A program made the translations under genes and the position numbers. From a virus: a DNA stretch of 21,919 nt. Under the pieces are notes generated by a model. It was not told the origin of the DNA and made no database searches. It was given only the letters and a program-made list of their open reading frames with translations. Where the stretch lies: positions 1 through 21,919 of IMG/VR virus record IMGVR_UViG_3300017751_000278, one strand, 5' to 3'. This document shows positions 13,412 to 20,773 of the stretch, piece by piece; position 1 is the first letter of the stretch, and each line of letters starts with the position of its first letter.

Positions 13412-14917
13412 ATGAAAACATTAATAACAGGTAAAGAAGCAAGTAACAAATTACTACAAGGAGTAAACAAAGTAGCCAATGCGGTTAAAGGAACTCTAGG
13501 GCCAAACGCCCGAACTGTAATTATACAAAGAGAAGATACTTTCCCCCTTATATTAAATGATGGAGTTACTATTGCTAAAGCAGTAAATGACCCCGACCCC
13601 TATGTACAAATGGGTATAGATTTAATTAAGGAAGTGGCATCACAAGCACAACATAAGTCCGGTGATGGTACTACTACTGCTACATTATTAGCGCAAGCCC
13701 TATGTAATATAGGGTATGATGCTATCCATAGAGGAGAAGATGCAGTAGGTTTAACTAACGCTATAAAAGAAGAGGCTGAAATTATCATAGATAAATTATT
13801 AGAAGAAGCAATTCCTGTTACTGATGACAAAGATATGTTAAAGAATGTTGCTATCATAGCATCTAACAACGATGAAGACTTAGGTAATCTGATAGCAGAA
13901 GTTATGGACAAAGTAGGTTCGGAAGGTGCAATAGCAGTAGAGGCCGGTAGTGGTTTCGATACTATATATAATATAGAATCCGGTCTTGAAGTACAGTCGG
14001 GTGCAGTTAGCCCTTACTTTACACAGAATTTAGTAAACTCTAATGTTTTATTAACAAGTGACAGGTTAGATAACTTTGAAAGTTTAGTACCTGCTCTTGA
14101 ACTTTCTATGAAAGCGGGTAGAGGACTAATGATTTTCTGCTCTGACTATAATCCTGCTATGTTACCTAATATACTTATTAATGTAGTACAAGGAAAGATA
14201 AGTGCCTGTATTGTAAAGACGGCAGGTATGGGTCAAGGACAACAAGATTGGTTACAGGATATACAATCAGTGACAGGTGGACATATGTTTTCTAAGATTT
14301 TAGGTGATAATATTTTAGAGGTTAAAGAAAATCAATTAGGTTTTGTACTAAAAGCAGATTGTACTAAAGATACTACTATGTTGCTTACCGAAAAAGATAC
14401 TAGGGATGAAAAACATATTGATAAATTATATCAACAATTAGATGATAGTGACAATAATTGGGAAAAGCAGACACTTACCCGTAGGATTGCACGATTAACT
14501 GACGGTGTTGCATCCATTAAAGTAGGTGCTAATACAGAAATAGAATTACGAGAGCGTAAAGAAAGAATAGATGATGCAGTAAACGCAGTTAGGGCCGCAC
14601 AAAGAAACGGAGTAATTGCAGGTGGTGGTGTGTTACTTAGACATTTTGGAGAACAAAGTTCTTTAGAGATTATAAAAGAAGCATTTGTTATGCCCGAAGA
14701 AACATTACTAGATAATGCAGGGATAATGCAGTATCCTAAAATACAATACGATGAAGATGCTGACTTAGGTTTTGACATGAAAGAAAAAGGAGTCTATGAC
14801 CCTGTTGATGTCACTATAAATTCTATAAGAAGTGCGGTATCTATAGCGGTATTAGTATTATTATCAGATGCGTTAGTAGGTCTACCTGCTGACAAGTTTA
14901 TAAGCAAAGAAGTATGA
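13412..14917 (+). CDS. groL: GroEL-type (group I) chaperonin
   Basis: A 501-aa ATPase that folds proteins with GroES. Group I motifs in order: TLGPNART (28-35), ILNDGVTIA with Asp50, GDGTTTAT (84-91), VGSEGAIAVEAG, SPYFTQN in the apical part, GANTEIELRERK near residue 370, AGGGVLL, and VYDPVDVT with the catalytic-type Asp463. It is shorter than bacterial GroEL (about 545 aa) and lacks the Gly-Gly-Met tail. This is not the thermosome class expected of archaeal cells. It starts immediately after the GroES stop, with GGTGATATAA as ribosome site. The 3' end carries an overlapping promoter for the next operon. Likely aids folding of capsid or replication proteins (inference). Confidence 0.95.
   Translation: MKTLITGKEASNKLLQGVNKVANAVKGTLGPNARTVIIQREDTFPLILNDGVTIAKAVNDPDPYVQMGIDLIKEVASQAQHKSGDGTTTATLLAQALCNIGYDAIHRGEDAVGLTNAIKEEAEIIIDKLLEEAIPVTDDKDMLKNVAIIASNNDEDLGNLIAEVMDKVGSEGAIAVEAGSGFDTIYNIESGLEVQSGAVSPYFTQNLVNSNVLLTSDRLDNFESLVPALELSMKAGRGLMIFCSDYNPAMLPNILINVVQGKISACIVKTAGMGQGQQDWLQDIQSVTGGHMFSKILGDNILEVKENQLGFVLKADCTKDTTMLLTEKDTRDEKHIDKLYQQLDDSDNNWEKQTLTRRIARLTDGVASIKVGANTEIELRERKERIDDAVNAVRAAQRNGVIAGGGVLLRHFGEQSSLEIIKEAFVMPEETLLDNAGIMQYPKIQYDEDADLGFDMKEKGVYDPVDVTINSIRSAVSIAVLVLLSDALVGLPADKFISKEV
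14897..14914 (+). promoter_or_regulatory. Class A promoter inside the end of GroEL
   Basis: TTTATA-AGCAA-AGAAGTA within the last codons of the chaperonin gene (encoding FISKEV). The TATA centre is 27.5 nt before the ATG at 14927. GAGGG just before the ATG could serve as a ribosome site if the transcript starts upstream. Confidence 0.6.
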
Positions 14918-14926
14918 GGGAATAAT

Positions 14927-15898
14927 ATGTCTTGGGGAAATCAAACAAACAACACAGTAGCCAAAAAAGAAGTAGCAAAAGCACCGACGCAATTATATGA
15001 CCGCGATTATTATAGGTCGCTTTTAGATACTAAGAAAACTACATCTCAGAAATATAGAATGGCTCTTGTGGCACATGAAAACTCATGTAAAACAGGTCTT
15101 GCTCTTTCTCTATTAGAAGCAGAAATAGATAACGGTAAAACTATTACTATCTTAGATATAGATAATTCAGCAGGTGCTACAGTAGAATATTTATACCCTA
15201 ATGCGGATAACATTAGAGTTATACCTTTACTAGATGAGTCTGATGATTCTATCTATCATGAAGATAATTCTGTAAACCACATGGCTCTTATCAACAAGAC
15301 AAAGTGGTTTATCAATCTTCTAGCAGAAGATATAGCAGAACAACCGGAACAACACGGTGGTATAATTTTTGATGGTGGCTCTACATTCCTTAAATGGTGT
15401 GAGTTTGCTATGAGACAGTCTCTACTAGCAAAGGGTATCATTGAGAACGAAGATGACTCATTTAATCAGAAAGAATGGAGAGAGCGTAACAGACTAAATC
15501 GTGACGTTCTTGATAGACTTCATGCTCTACCTGTCTCTAAAATATTCAACACCTTCCACTTGAAGGCAGTACAACAATATATGGATGACGGTACAGGTAA
15601 GAAAGTTCTTATGGCCGTTGGAGAAAGACCGGATTGGGAGAAAGGTACTATGCGTAGATTCTCTCAACAGATATTCCTATCCCGCTACATGAAGAAGGCT
15701 GACATGGCCGCCGGTGTAAAGGGTGACAAATCTCTAGCAGATGGTGAATGGGCAGTTAAGGCTACTATAGAAGAAATGAAAGGTAGTAATATGGAATATG
15801 TAGGTAGTACACATACTATTTTAAGCGTTAAAGATGCTAAAGTAAAATGGTTCGGCTTACCTTTCCTAACAGAAGGTGCTAAGAATGATAACAATTGA
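14927..15898 (+). CDS. RecA-superfamily ATPase with unusual P-loop
   Basis: A 323-aa protein. The Walker A position reads AHENSCKTG (residues 49-57); both P-loop glycines are replaced (Ala and Cys) but the Lys-Thr pair remains. A following ITILDIDNSAGATVE and Walker B-like HGGIIFDGGST (143-152, Asp149) identify a RecA/RadA-like core similar to phage nucleotide-binding (AAA_24/Sak4-type) proteins. The remainder has KIFNTFHLKAVQ, where such ATPases place their sensor strand. Probable role: recombination or strand annealing at forks. It leads an operon with clamp, HTH protein and polymerase. Whether it hydrolyses ATP is doubtful because of the P-loop. Confidence 0.75.
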   Translation: MSWGNQTNNTVAKKEVAKAPTQLYDRDYYRSLLDTKKTTSQKYRMALVAHENSCKTGLALSLLEAEIDNGKTITILDIDNSAGATVEYLYPNADNIRVIPLLDESDDSIYHEDNSVNHMALINKTKWFINLLAEDIAEQPEQHGGIIFDGGSTFLKWCEFAMRQSLLAKGIIENEDDSFNQKEWRERNRLNRDVLDRLHALPVSKIFNTFHLKAVQQYMDDGTGKKVLMAVGERPDWEKGTMRRFSQQIFLSRYMKKADMAAGVKGDKSLADGEWAVKATIEEMKGSNMEYVGSTHTILSVKDAKVKWFGLPFLTEGAKNDNN

Positions 15899-16721
15899 TT
15901 GTGATACTCTTAGGATTCTCTTGGAGAAAGTCAGAAGACCGCAAACTATAGCGGGTAAACAACAAGACCAAATACATTCTTGTATTCTGACACCCGAACA
16001 TAATAAAGTAAAGGTTGTTTCTTTAGTTAAGGATGGTGTAACTTCTTTAAACAGATTTACTTGTTTCGCTACTTGTAAAGTAGGCGATAAAGAAATACCA
16101 ATTACTAACATTAAAGATTTTCTAGGAATATTAAAGTATCACGGCGGTTCACTATCGTTGTCTTCGGTAGGTGATAAAGTAAAGATTAAATCTAAAAGTA
16201 AACAAACTACTATTACGGGCTCTACTAAGGCTACTGCTTATCCTCATAATCCTGCAACACTAATGGAATGGACTACTAAATCTTTGGCAATATCACGCTC
16301 CTTTGTTAAGGACGATAGTGGTTATAATTATGTCTCCAAAACAAATGAGACAATAAAACCTTTCTTTAAACATATGACAGATGGAAACACTTTGTTTGAG
16401 GCTCTACGTTGCGATTCAATGAATGGTCAAAAATTTAACCGTTATACTTTTATTTTTAGTAGTAGCGGCTTTTCTGTAAAAACAGGTAAAGAATTAAAGG
16501 GTCAAACAATATACAAACTACAAAGTAATACTACTTATACCGAAGATGACTATACACAAGAATGGGAGGCTACCTTTGAAGGAGGTCTTGAAAATTTATT
16601 TAGTCATATGAATGGTTCTGTCACACTCTATTTTTATCAGTTCCCCGAACAAGGGATTAAGATGCTGATAGATTTAGGGTCAGAAGATTATGTCTTCCAA
16701 GCAAGTATAATAGGTGAATAA
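15885..16721 (+). CDS. Sliding clamp (PCNA-like)
   Basis: A 278-aa protein starting at the ATG at 15885, which has AGAAGGT at the right distance; the GTG at 15876 sits inside that site. It overlaps the upstream gene. Sequence plan is that of a two-domain clamp: opening MITIDCDTLRILLEKVRRP, an alternating strand region ending in GDKVKIKSKSKQTTI (end of domain 1), an interdomain segment, then domain 2 with TYKLQSNTTY-like strands and SVTLYFYQFPEQGIKMLIDL near the C-terminus, a typical final clamp strand set. Length fits PCNA (about 250). It ties PolB and the other tail-bearing proteins to DNA. Identification is from shape and operon context, no sharp motif exists. Confidence 0.7.
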   Translation: MITIDCDTLRILLEKVRRPQTIAGKQQDQIHSCILTPEHNKVKVVSLVKDGVTSLNRFTCFATCKVGDKEIPITNIKDFLGILKYHGGSLSLSSVGDKVKIKSKSKQTTITGSTKATAYPHNPATLMEWTTKSLAISRSFVKDDSGYNYVSKTNETIKPFFKHMTDGNTLFEALRCDSMNGQKFNRYTFIFSSSGFSVKTGKELKGQTIYKLQSNTTYTEDDYTQEWEATFEGGLENLFSHMNGSVTLYFYQFPEQGIKMLIDLGSEDYVFQASIIGE

Positions 16722-16722
16722 A

Positions 16723-17046
16723 ATGATTAGTACAACAATGTATGATGAAGAATTAATAACAGACGTAATAGATACTCTAAGAGGTATGATTAATCTTGGT
16801 GTAGATGGTGATGCTATTGCACAAAATGAAAGATATAGTGTTAACATTACTTTAATAGAAAAGAATAAGCCAAAGAAATATCGCGACCCACTATGGTTAC
16901 ATGATGCTTATGTGGTACAAGGTAGGTCTATGCAAGACATAGGTAAAGAATTTAATATTAGTCCTACTGCTATAAACCAATGGTTAACTAAATTAGAAAT
17001 ACCTACAAGAGTACATAAGAGAATCCTTAACGCTAATGAGGAATAG
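16723..17046 (+). CDS. Helix-turn-helix DNA-binding protein
   Basis: A 107-aa protein starting at 16723 behind TAGGTGA; a GTG at 16714 would fall in that site. The C-terminal half has a clear HTH: YVVQGRSMQDIGKEFNISP then TAINQWLTKLEIPTR, like sigma-region-4 or resolvase-type domains that recognise DNA with Q/R contacts. The N-terminal half (acidic, LITDVIDTLRGMINLG) may dimerise. It lies between clamp and polymerase, so it could be an origin-binding or polymerase-operon regulator. GAGGAA at its 3' end is the ribosome site for PolB. Confidence 0.8.
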   Translation: MISTTMYDEELITDVIDTLRGMINLGVDGDAIAQNERYSVNITLIEKNKPKKYRDPLWLHDAYVVQGRSMQDIGKEFNISPTAINQWLTKLEIPTRVHKRILNANEE

Positions 17047-17048
17047 GT

Positions 17049-19265
17049 GTGATAGTTACTCAAGGTAGAGGACGTACAGTTAATGTACGATATAGAGATG
17101 AGCAAGGTGTTCGTAAGACCGATAAACTAACTAACTATAGCCCTTATTTTTTTATAACAGATGAAGATGCTATAGACATTTCTGCCTCTAGTAAAGAAAG
17201 TGGGTACAAAGGTGTTTATGGAGAAGACTTAACTAAGATTCTAGTATCAGACCCTAGGTTTGTATATGATTTTAAGAATCAAAACCCACATATACCTACA
17301 TGGGAAGCAAATATACCTTATGTTAATAGAGTATTGGTTGATAGAGTAAACAATGGTCATGAACCTTACAAGAATTATAAGCATAGAATTTGGTATCTTG
17401 ATTGCGAATGGAGTCCTGCTACTAATAAGATGAGAATTATAGTGGTTAATGATTCTTTTACGGGTAAAGAATATGTGTGGTTTGTAGACAAAACTTTAAC
17501 AGAAATAAAAATGTTTAATAAATACGGCGATTACACTTATGAAACACCTGCTATTGGCTTTCCCGACGAAAAAGATATGTTAGAGCATTTCTTAAGTCAC
17601 ATGAATAAACAAGACCCCGATATAATTACGGGTTGGTTTGTAGTAGGTGCTGACATAAGAACTATTATAGAAAGATGTAGGGCTTGTAATATTAACCCTG
17701 CTCTTATGAGTCCATATAGAAGAATAAATTATACCTACAAAGATTGGGAACAACCTATTGTCGGTAGAAATTGTATAGATTTGATGATAGGCTTCTCTAA
17801 AATATGGGAAATGAAGAATGGTAAATTACCTTCTTACAAATTAGATGATGTAGCACATGAAGTTTTAGGAGAAAAGAAGATTGAGTTACCCGACGGACAC
17901 GACACTTATCTTACTGACCCTCCACTGTACTTACACTACGCTAGACAAGACGTAAGATTGTTACCTAAATTAGACTCTAAAGTAAATGCGTTAGAGTATT
18001 ACACATCACTACAACATATTGTACAATGTGACATACGTTCTACCCCATTTATTACAAAGATGTTTTCTAACTTAGTATTACTAGACCCTAAGACAAATCT
18101 AAGAATACCTACTAAGCCACAGTTTGAGTACGAACCTTACATGGGGGCAGAAGTTATGGAAGTAGAACCATCTGTATATCAGAACGTAGGTATCCTAGAT
18201 ATTAAGGCTATGTATCACAGTAATGCTTCTCTATACAATATATCTTGGGATACTCTTGATAAAAATGGTAAAGATTGTGGTAATGGTACTAAGTTTTCAG
18301 AAGGTGATAAAGGTATTCTAGTTAGACAAATGGATTACATGACAGAAACTAGGAATATATATAAAAAACTTATGAAATCTGACCCTAGTAACTATGATAA
18401 ATGGGATACAATGCAGTTCGCTTGTAAGTCTTTAGTAGCATCTATGTATGGTGTGGCGGGAGATGCAAAATACGGCTTGTATCATCCCGATGTAGCGGCT
18501 TCAATTACTTATACTTCTAGGGCTACTCTAGGTAGGCTCAAACAGTGTGCTGAAGACAACGGTTCTAAGGTGCTTTACGGCCATACAGACAGTGTGTTTT
18601 GTGTAATAGATAGTCCACAGGCCGGAGAGGATTTGATAGCCACAATCAACGCTACAATGCACCCTATTGAAACTGAGTTTGAGAAGTGGTGTTCGTCTAT
18701 GGTTTTGATGGCTAAGAATAGATACGCCGGAAATGTTACATGGACTGATGGTCAGTTCCACGAACCAAAAATGTATATCAAAGGTATAGAAATGAAACAA
18801 TCACGTATGCCTCCTATTATGAAAGAGGTTATGGGAAATACTATACAGATGATATTAGATGGTAAAAATGAATTAGCGGTTAACGACAAACTTAAACCTA
18901 TTATAACGAGCATAGTAAATGGTACTGTAGATATTAACAGTATTTGTATGAAGGGTAAATTAGATAGAAATTTAAGTGACTACAAAGTTTTATCCGGTTC
19001 TAGTGCAGGTGCGGCATGGGCTAACGAAAATCTAGGTAAGGGTTATCATAGTGGTTCTTTCTTTAAAGTTACTCTTGACGATAAAGGTAAGTATGTAGCA
19101 TTTGACGAACCGGAAGATATAACGGGTATAGTAAATATAGGTTACAAAATACTATGTGAAAGATTCGTTATTAAAAAAGTAACACCATATTATGAATTGA
19201 TGGGTTGGTCAACACAACCTTTGATAAACTCTATGAGGGGCTTGGGCGGACTCTCTTGGCTATAA
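17049..19265 (+). CDS. polB: Family B DNA polymerase
   Basis: A 738-aa replicative polymerase with GTG start and GAGGAA 6 nt upstream. Exonuclease sites are intact: YLDCEW (Asp118, Glu120), GADI with Asp202, and YARQD (Tyr297, Asp301). Polymerase motifs are A: LDIKAMYHS (382-391, Asp384, His where Pro is usual), B: CKSLVASMYG (459-468, Ala where Asn is usual) and C: YGHTDS (510-515) with His512 in place of the first Asp, but the second Asp (514) retained. It should copy and proofread viral DNA; the motif changes may slow it or mark a lineage. The C-terminus GLGGLSWL resembles the clamp-binding tails of archaeal PolB. Last gene of its operon. Confidence 0.95.
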   Translation: MIVTQGRGRTVNVRYRDEQGVRKTDKLTNYSPYFFITDEDAIDISASSKESGYKGVYGEDLTKILVSDPRFVYDFKNQNPHIPTWEANIPYVNRVLVDRVNNGHEPYKNYKHRIWYLDCEWSPATNKMRIIVVNDSFTGKEYVWFVDKTLTEIKMFNKYGDYTYETPAIGFPDEKDMLEHFLSHMNKQDPDIITGWFVVGADIRTIIERCRACNINPALMSPYRRINYTYKDWEQPIVGRNCIDLMIGFSKIWEMKNGKLPSYKLDDVAHEVLGEKKIELPDGHDTYLTDPPLYLHYARQDVRLLPKLDSKVNALEYYTSLQHIVQCDIRSTPFITKMFSNLVLLDPKTNLRIPTKPQFEYEPYMGAEVMEVEPSVYQNVGILDIKAMYHSNASLYNISWDTLDKNGKDCGNGTKFSEGDKGILVRQMDYMTETRNIYKKLMKSDPSNYDKWDTMQFACKSLVASMYGVAGDAKYGLYHPDVAASITYTSRATLGRLKQCAEDNGSKVLYGHTDSVFCVIDSPQAGEDLIATINATMHPIETEFEKWCSSMVLMAKNRYAGNVTWTDGQFHEPKMYIKGIEMKQSRMPPIMKEVMGNTIQMILDGKNELAVNDKLKPIITSIVNGTVDINSICMKGKLDRNLSDYKVLSGSSAGAAWANENLGKGYHSGSFFKVTLDDKGKYVAFDEPEDITGIVNIGYKILCERFVIKKVTPYYELMGWSTQPLINSMRGLGGLSWL

Positions 19266-19266
19266 G

Positions 19267-19284
19267 TTTATAACCTAAGAAGTA
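19267..19284 (+). promoter_or_regulatory. Class A promoter for the 19297 operon
   Basis: TTTATA-ACCTA-AGAAGTA right after the polymerase stop. The TATA centre is 27.5 nt before the ATG at 19297. No Shine-Dalgarno is present, so a leaderless mRNA is likely. Confidence 0.65.
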
Positions 19285-19296
19285 TGATGTAAAGTT

Positions 19297-19611
19297 ATGA
19301 GTAGAAGTAGAGCGCAAAGTGGTAAACCTACAGTAAAACAATTACAGAAAGATGTACATGAGATGAGAGGAGTAATTAATCAATTGATTAATGCTATGAC
19401 ATCAGATGTAGGAAGATTAAATTCTTTAGTGTTTGGCATTCTAAAAGAGAATGGGCAGATAAAAGAACAGTCTTGTCCTAAATGCTCTCAACGTATTTTA
19501 AGCCCTATACTAAAAGCCGTACCTTTAGATAAAGTATGTCCTTCATGTGGTACTGATTTACTACAAGGGCAAACTACAATAGACCAATGGGATAGCGGAG
19601 AGGAAGAATGA
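19297..19611 (+). CDS. Coiled-coil and zinc-ribbon protein with PIP-like tail
   Basis: A 104-aa protein from a leaderless ATG. Residues 10-50 form a coiled coil (KQLQKDVHEMRGVINQLINA). Residues 62-85 hold two CxxC pairs (SCPKC and VCPSCG) making a zinc ribbon. Near the end, QTTIDQWD fits the PCNA-interacting box (Gln-x-x-Ile-x-x-Trp-Asp), and the tail GEEE is the read-through of the next gene's ribosome site. It could tether the clamp to DNA or to the Cas4-like nuclease encoded next, whose start overlaps. No enzymatic motif is seen. Confidence 0.75.
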   Translation: MSRSRAQSGKPTVKQLQKDVHEMRGVINQLINAMTSDVGRLNSLVFGILKENGQIKEQSCPKCSQRILSPILKAVPLDKVCPSCGTDLLQGQTTIDQWDSGEEE

Positions 19612-20459
19612 TAGCCACTAAAGAACAAATTAGTAAATCTTCTTATAAGCCGGAAGGCGAAATACTTAGAGTTTCTAAGTCATCTTATATGACATATAAA
19701 ATGTGTCCTAGACAATTTTATTGGAGATATGTTGCAGATGTTCCCTCTACCCCACCTACTGAATCTATGATACGTGGTACTATATTACATAGTGCTATGG
19801 AAACAGGTATTTTAGGTGAACCCGAAGATATGCAAAGATTTTTAACGGCAGAAAATATGGATACAGATATAGGTGCAGTTGCTATGACAAATTTACTACA
19901 TAGGGTAGCGGCAGACTTAGGTTCTTTAGAGGTTATAGAAGCAGAAGTAAAACATCAAGTATATGAAGAATTAGATTTGCCTAGCGGTATGACTCCTGTT
20001 ATATGGGTAGGTATGATTGACGGTGTTATTAGACACCCTAACGGCGGATTAATTTTAGTAGAATTAAAAACAGGTAACATGAACATGGGCAAGTTAGGTA
20101 GAACTAGAAAAGAATTAGTATACTATGCTAGAATATTAAAATTATTAGGCTATGATGAAATTACACATTTCTTATATATAACACCGGATTATGAAATTAA
20201 AGATAATGATAAATTACTTGATGAATATAAAAAAAGAGGGAAGACAATGTGGGTAGGTGAAACTCACGGCTACGCTCTTTTAGAGCCTGTAACCACTCGC
20301 TCTATTAATTCCTTTGAGGCATCTTTATATGATACTATTGAATCACTCACACTCCAAGACTACCCTATGGTGTGGAATGAATATTTCTGCCCTATGTGGT
20401 GTGACTTTCATTTAAATTGTGAGTCCGAAATGACGGGTAGTATTGAGAAATGGTTGTGA
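19608..20459 (+). CDS. Cas4/RecB-like Fe-S PD-(D/E)XK nuclease
   Basis: A 283-aa protein. Motifs in order: KMCPRQFYWR with Cys33, RGTILHSAME with His61, MIDGVI with Asp138, LILVELKTG with Glu152 and Lys154, then the KELVYYARIL helix of the family, and a C-terminal CPMWCDFHLNC with Cys261, Cys265 and Cys271. Together these place it in the Cas4/AddB-like family whose four cysteines hold a [4Fe-4S] cluster. It likely degrades or trims DNA ends in viral recombination or replication. No CRISPR array or other Cas gene is nearby, so a CRISPR adaptation role is not indicated. C-terminus TGSIEKWL resembles a clamp-binding tail. Confidence 0.9.
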   Translation: MIATKEQISKSSYKPEGEILRVSKSSYMTYKMCPRQFYWRYVADVPSTPPTESMIRGTILHSAMETGILGEPEDMQRFLTAENMDTDIGAVAMTNLLHRVAADLGSLEVIEAEVKHQVYEELDLPSGMTPVIWVGMIDGVIRHPNGGLILVELKTGNMNMGKLGRTRKELVYYARILKLLGYDEITHFLYITPDYEIKDNDKLLDEYKKRGKTMWVGETHGYALLEPVTTRSINSFEASLYDTIESLTLQDYPMVWNEYFCPMWCDFHLNCESEMTGSIEKWL

Positions 20460-20463
20460 TATA

Positions 20464-20607
20464 ATGATACAAATAATAAATATAAAAAAAGTTACAGATA
20501 ATATGCAGGTAGATTTAAATTTTAGCCCTTTAATTGAAATAGGTAGTATTACATTACTATTATTAGGGGCATTCTTAGTATTTAAATTAAAAGTGGTGAA
20601 AGCATGA
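20464..20607 (+). CDS. 47-aa membrane miniprotein
   Basis: A short ORF four nucleotides after the nuclease stop, with an ATGA overlap onto the next ORF. It has a single hydrophobic segment (about residues 22-40, ending LLLLGAFLVF) with basic residues on the C-terminal side, consistent with one membrane helix. The ribosome site is weak (GGTTGTGAT upstream). It lies between a nuclease and a zinc miniprotein; function is unknown. Confidence 0.5.
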   Translation: MIQIINIKKVTDNMQVDLNFSPLIEIGSITLLLLGAFLVFKLKVVKA

Positions 20608-20768
20608 AAGTTTATGCCGTGTGTGATGCTTGTGGAGAAGAAGAAGATTGGGAAGGCTTTGAAGAAATGGTTCAAGTAAATGCTCAAGTAGGTCATATGC
20701 CTAGAGTAATTTTAGTAGGCGGTTGTGCTTGCGGACACCAACAAGAAGTAGCAGATATAACTGAGTGA
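20604..20768 (+). CDS. Zinc-binding 54-aa miniprotein
   Basis: A 54-aa protein in an ATGA overlap with its upstream neighbour and in overlap with the primase start. The order CDAC (7-10) and CACGH (41-45) makes a four-Cys zinc-binding set, with acidic residues between (EEEDWEGFEEM). GTGGTGAA precedes the ATG. It looks like a small rubredoxin-like or ribbon module that may assist the primase translated directly after it. No family assigned. Confidence 0.65.
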   Translation: MKVYAVCDACGEEEDWEGFEEMVQVNAQVGHMPRVILVGGCACGHQQEVADITE

Positions 20769-20773
20769 TAACC

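Noticed and set aside
13412-14917. Chaperonin as a thermosome (group II)
   Set aside because: Group I signatures and the GroES gene directly upstream are decisive; the group II lid-helix region is not present.
19608-20459. Cas4-like nuclease taken as a CRISPR-Cas component
   Set aside because: No CRISPR repeat array, no Cas1/Cas2 or effector in the window; such nucleases are common in replication and recombination modules of viruses.
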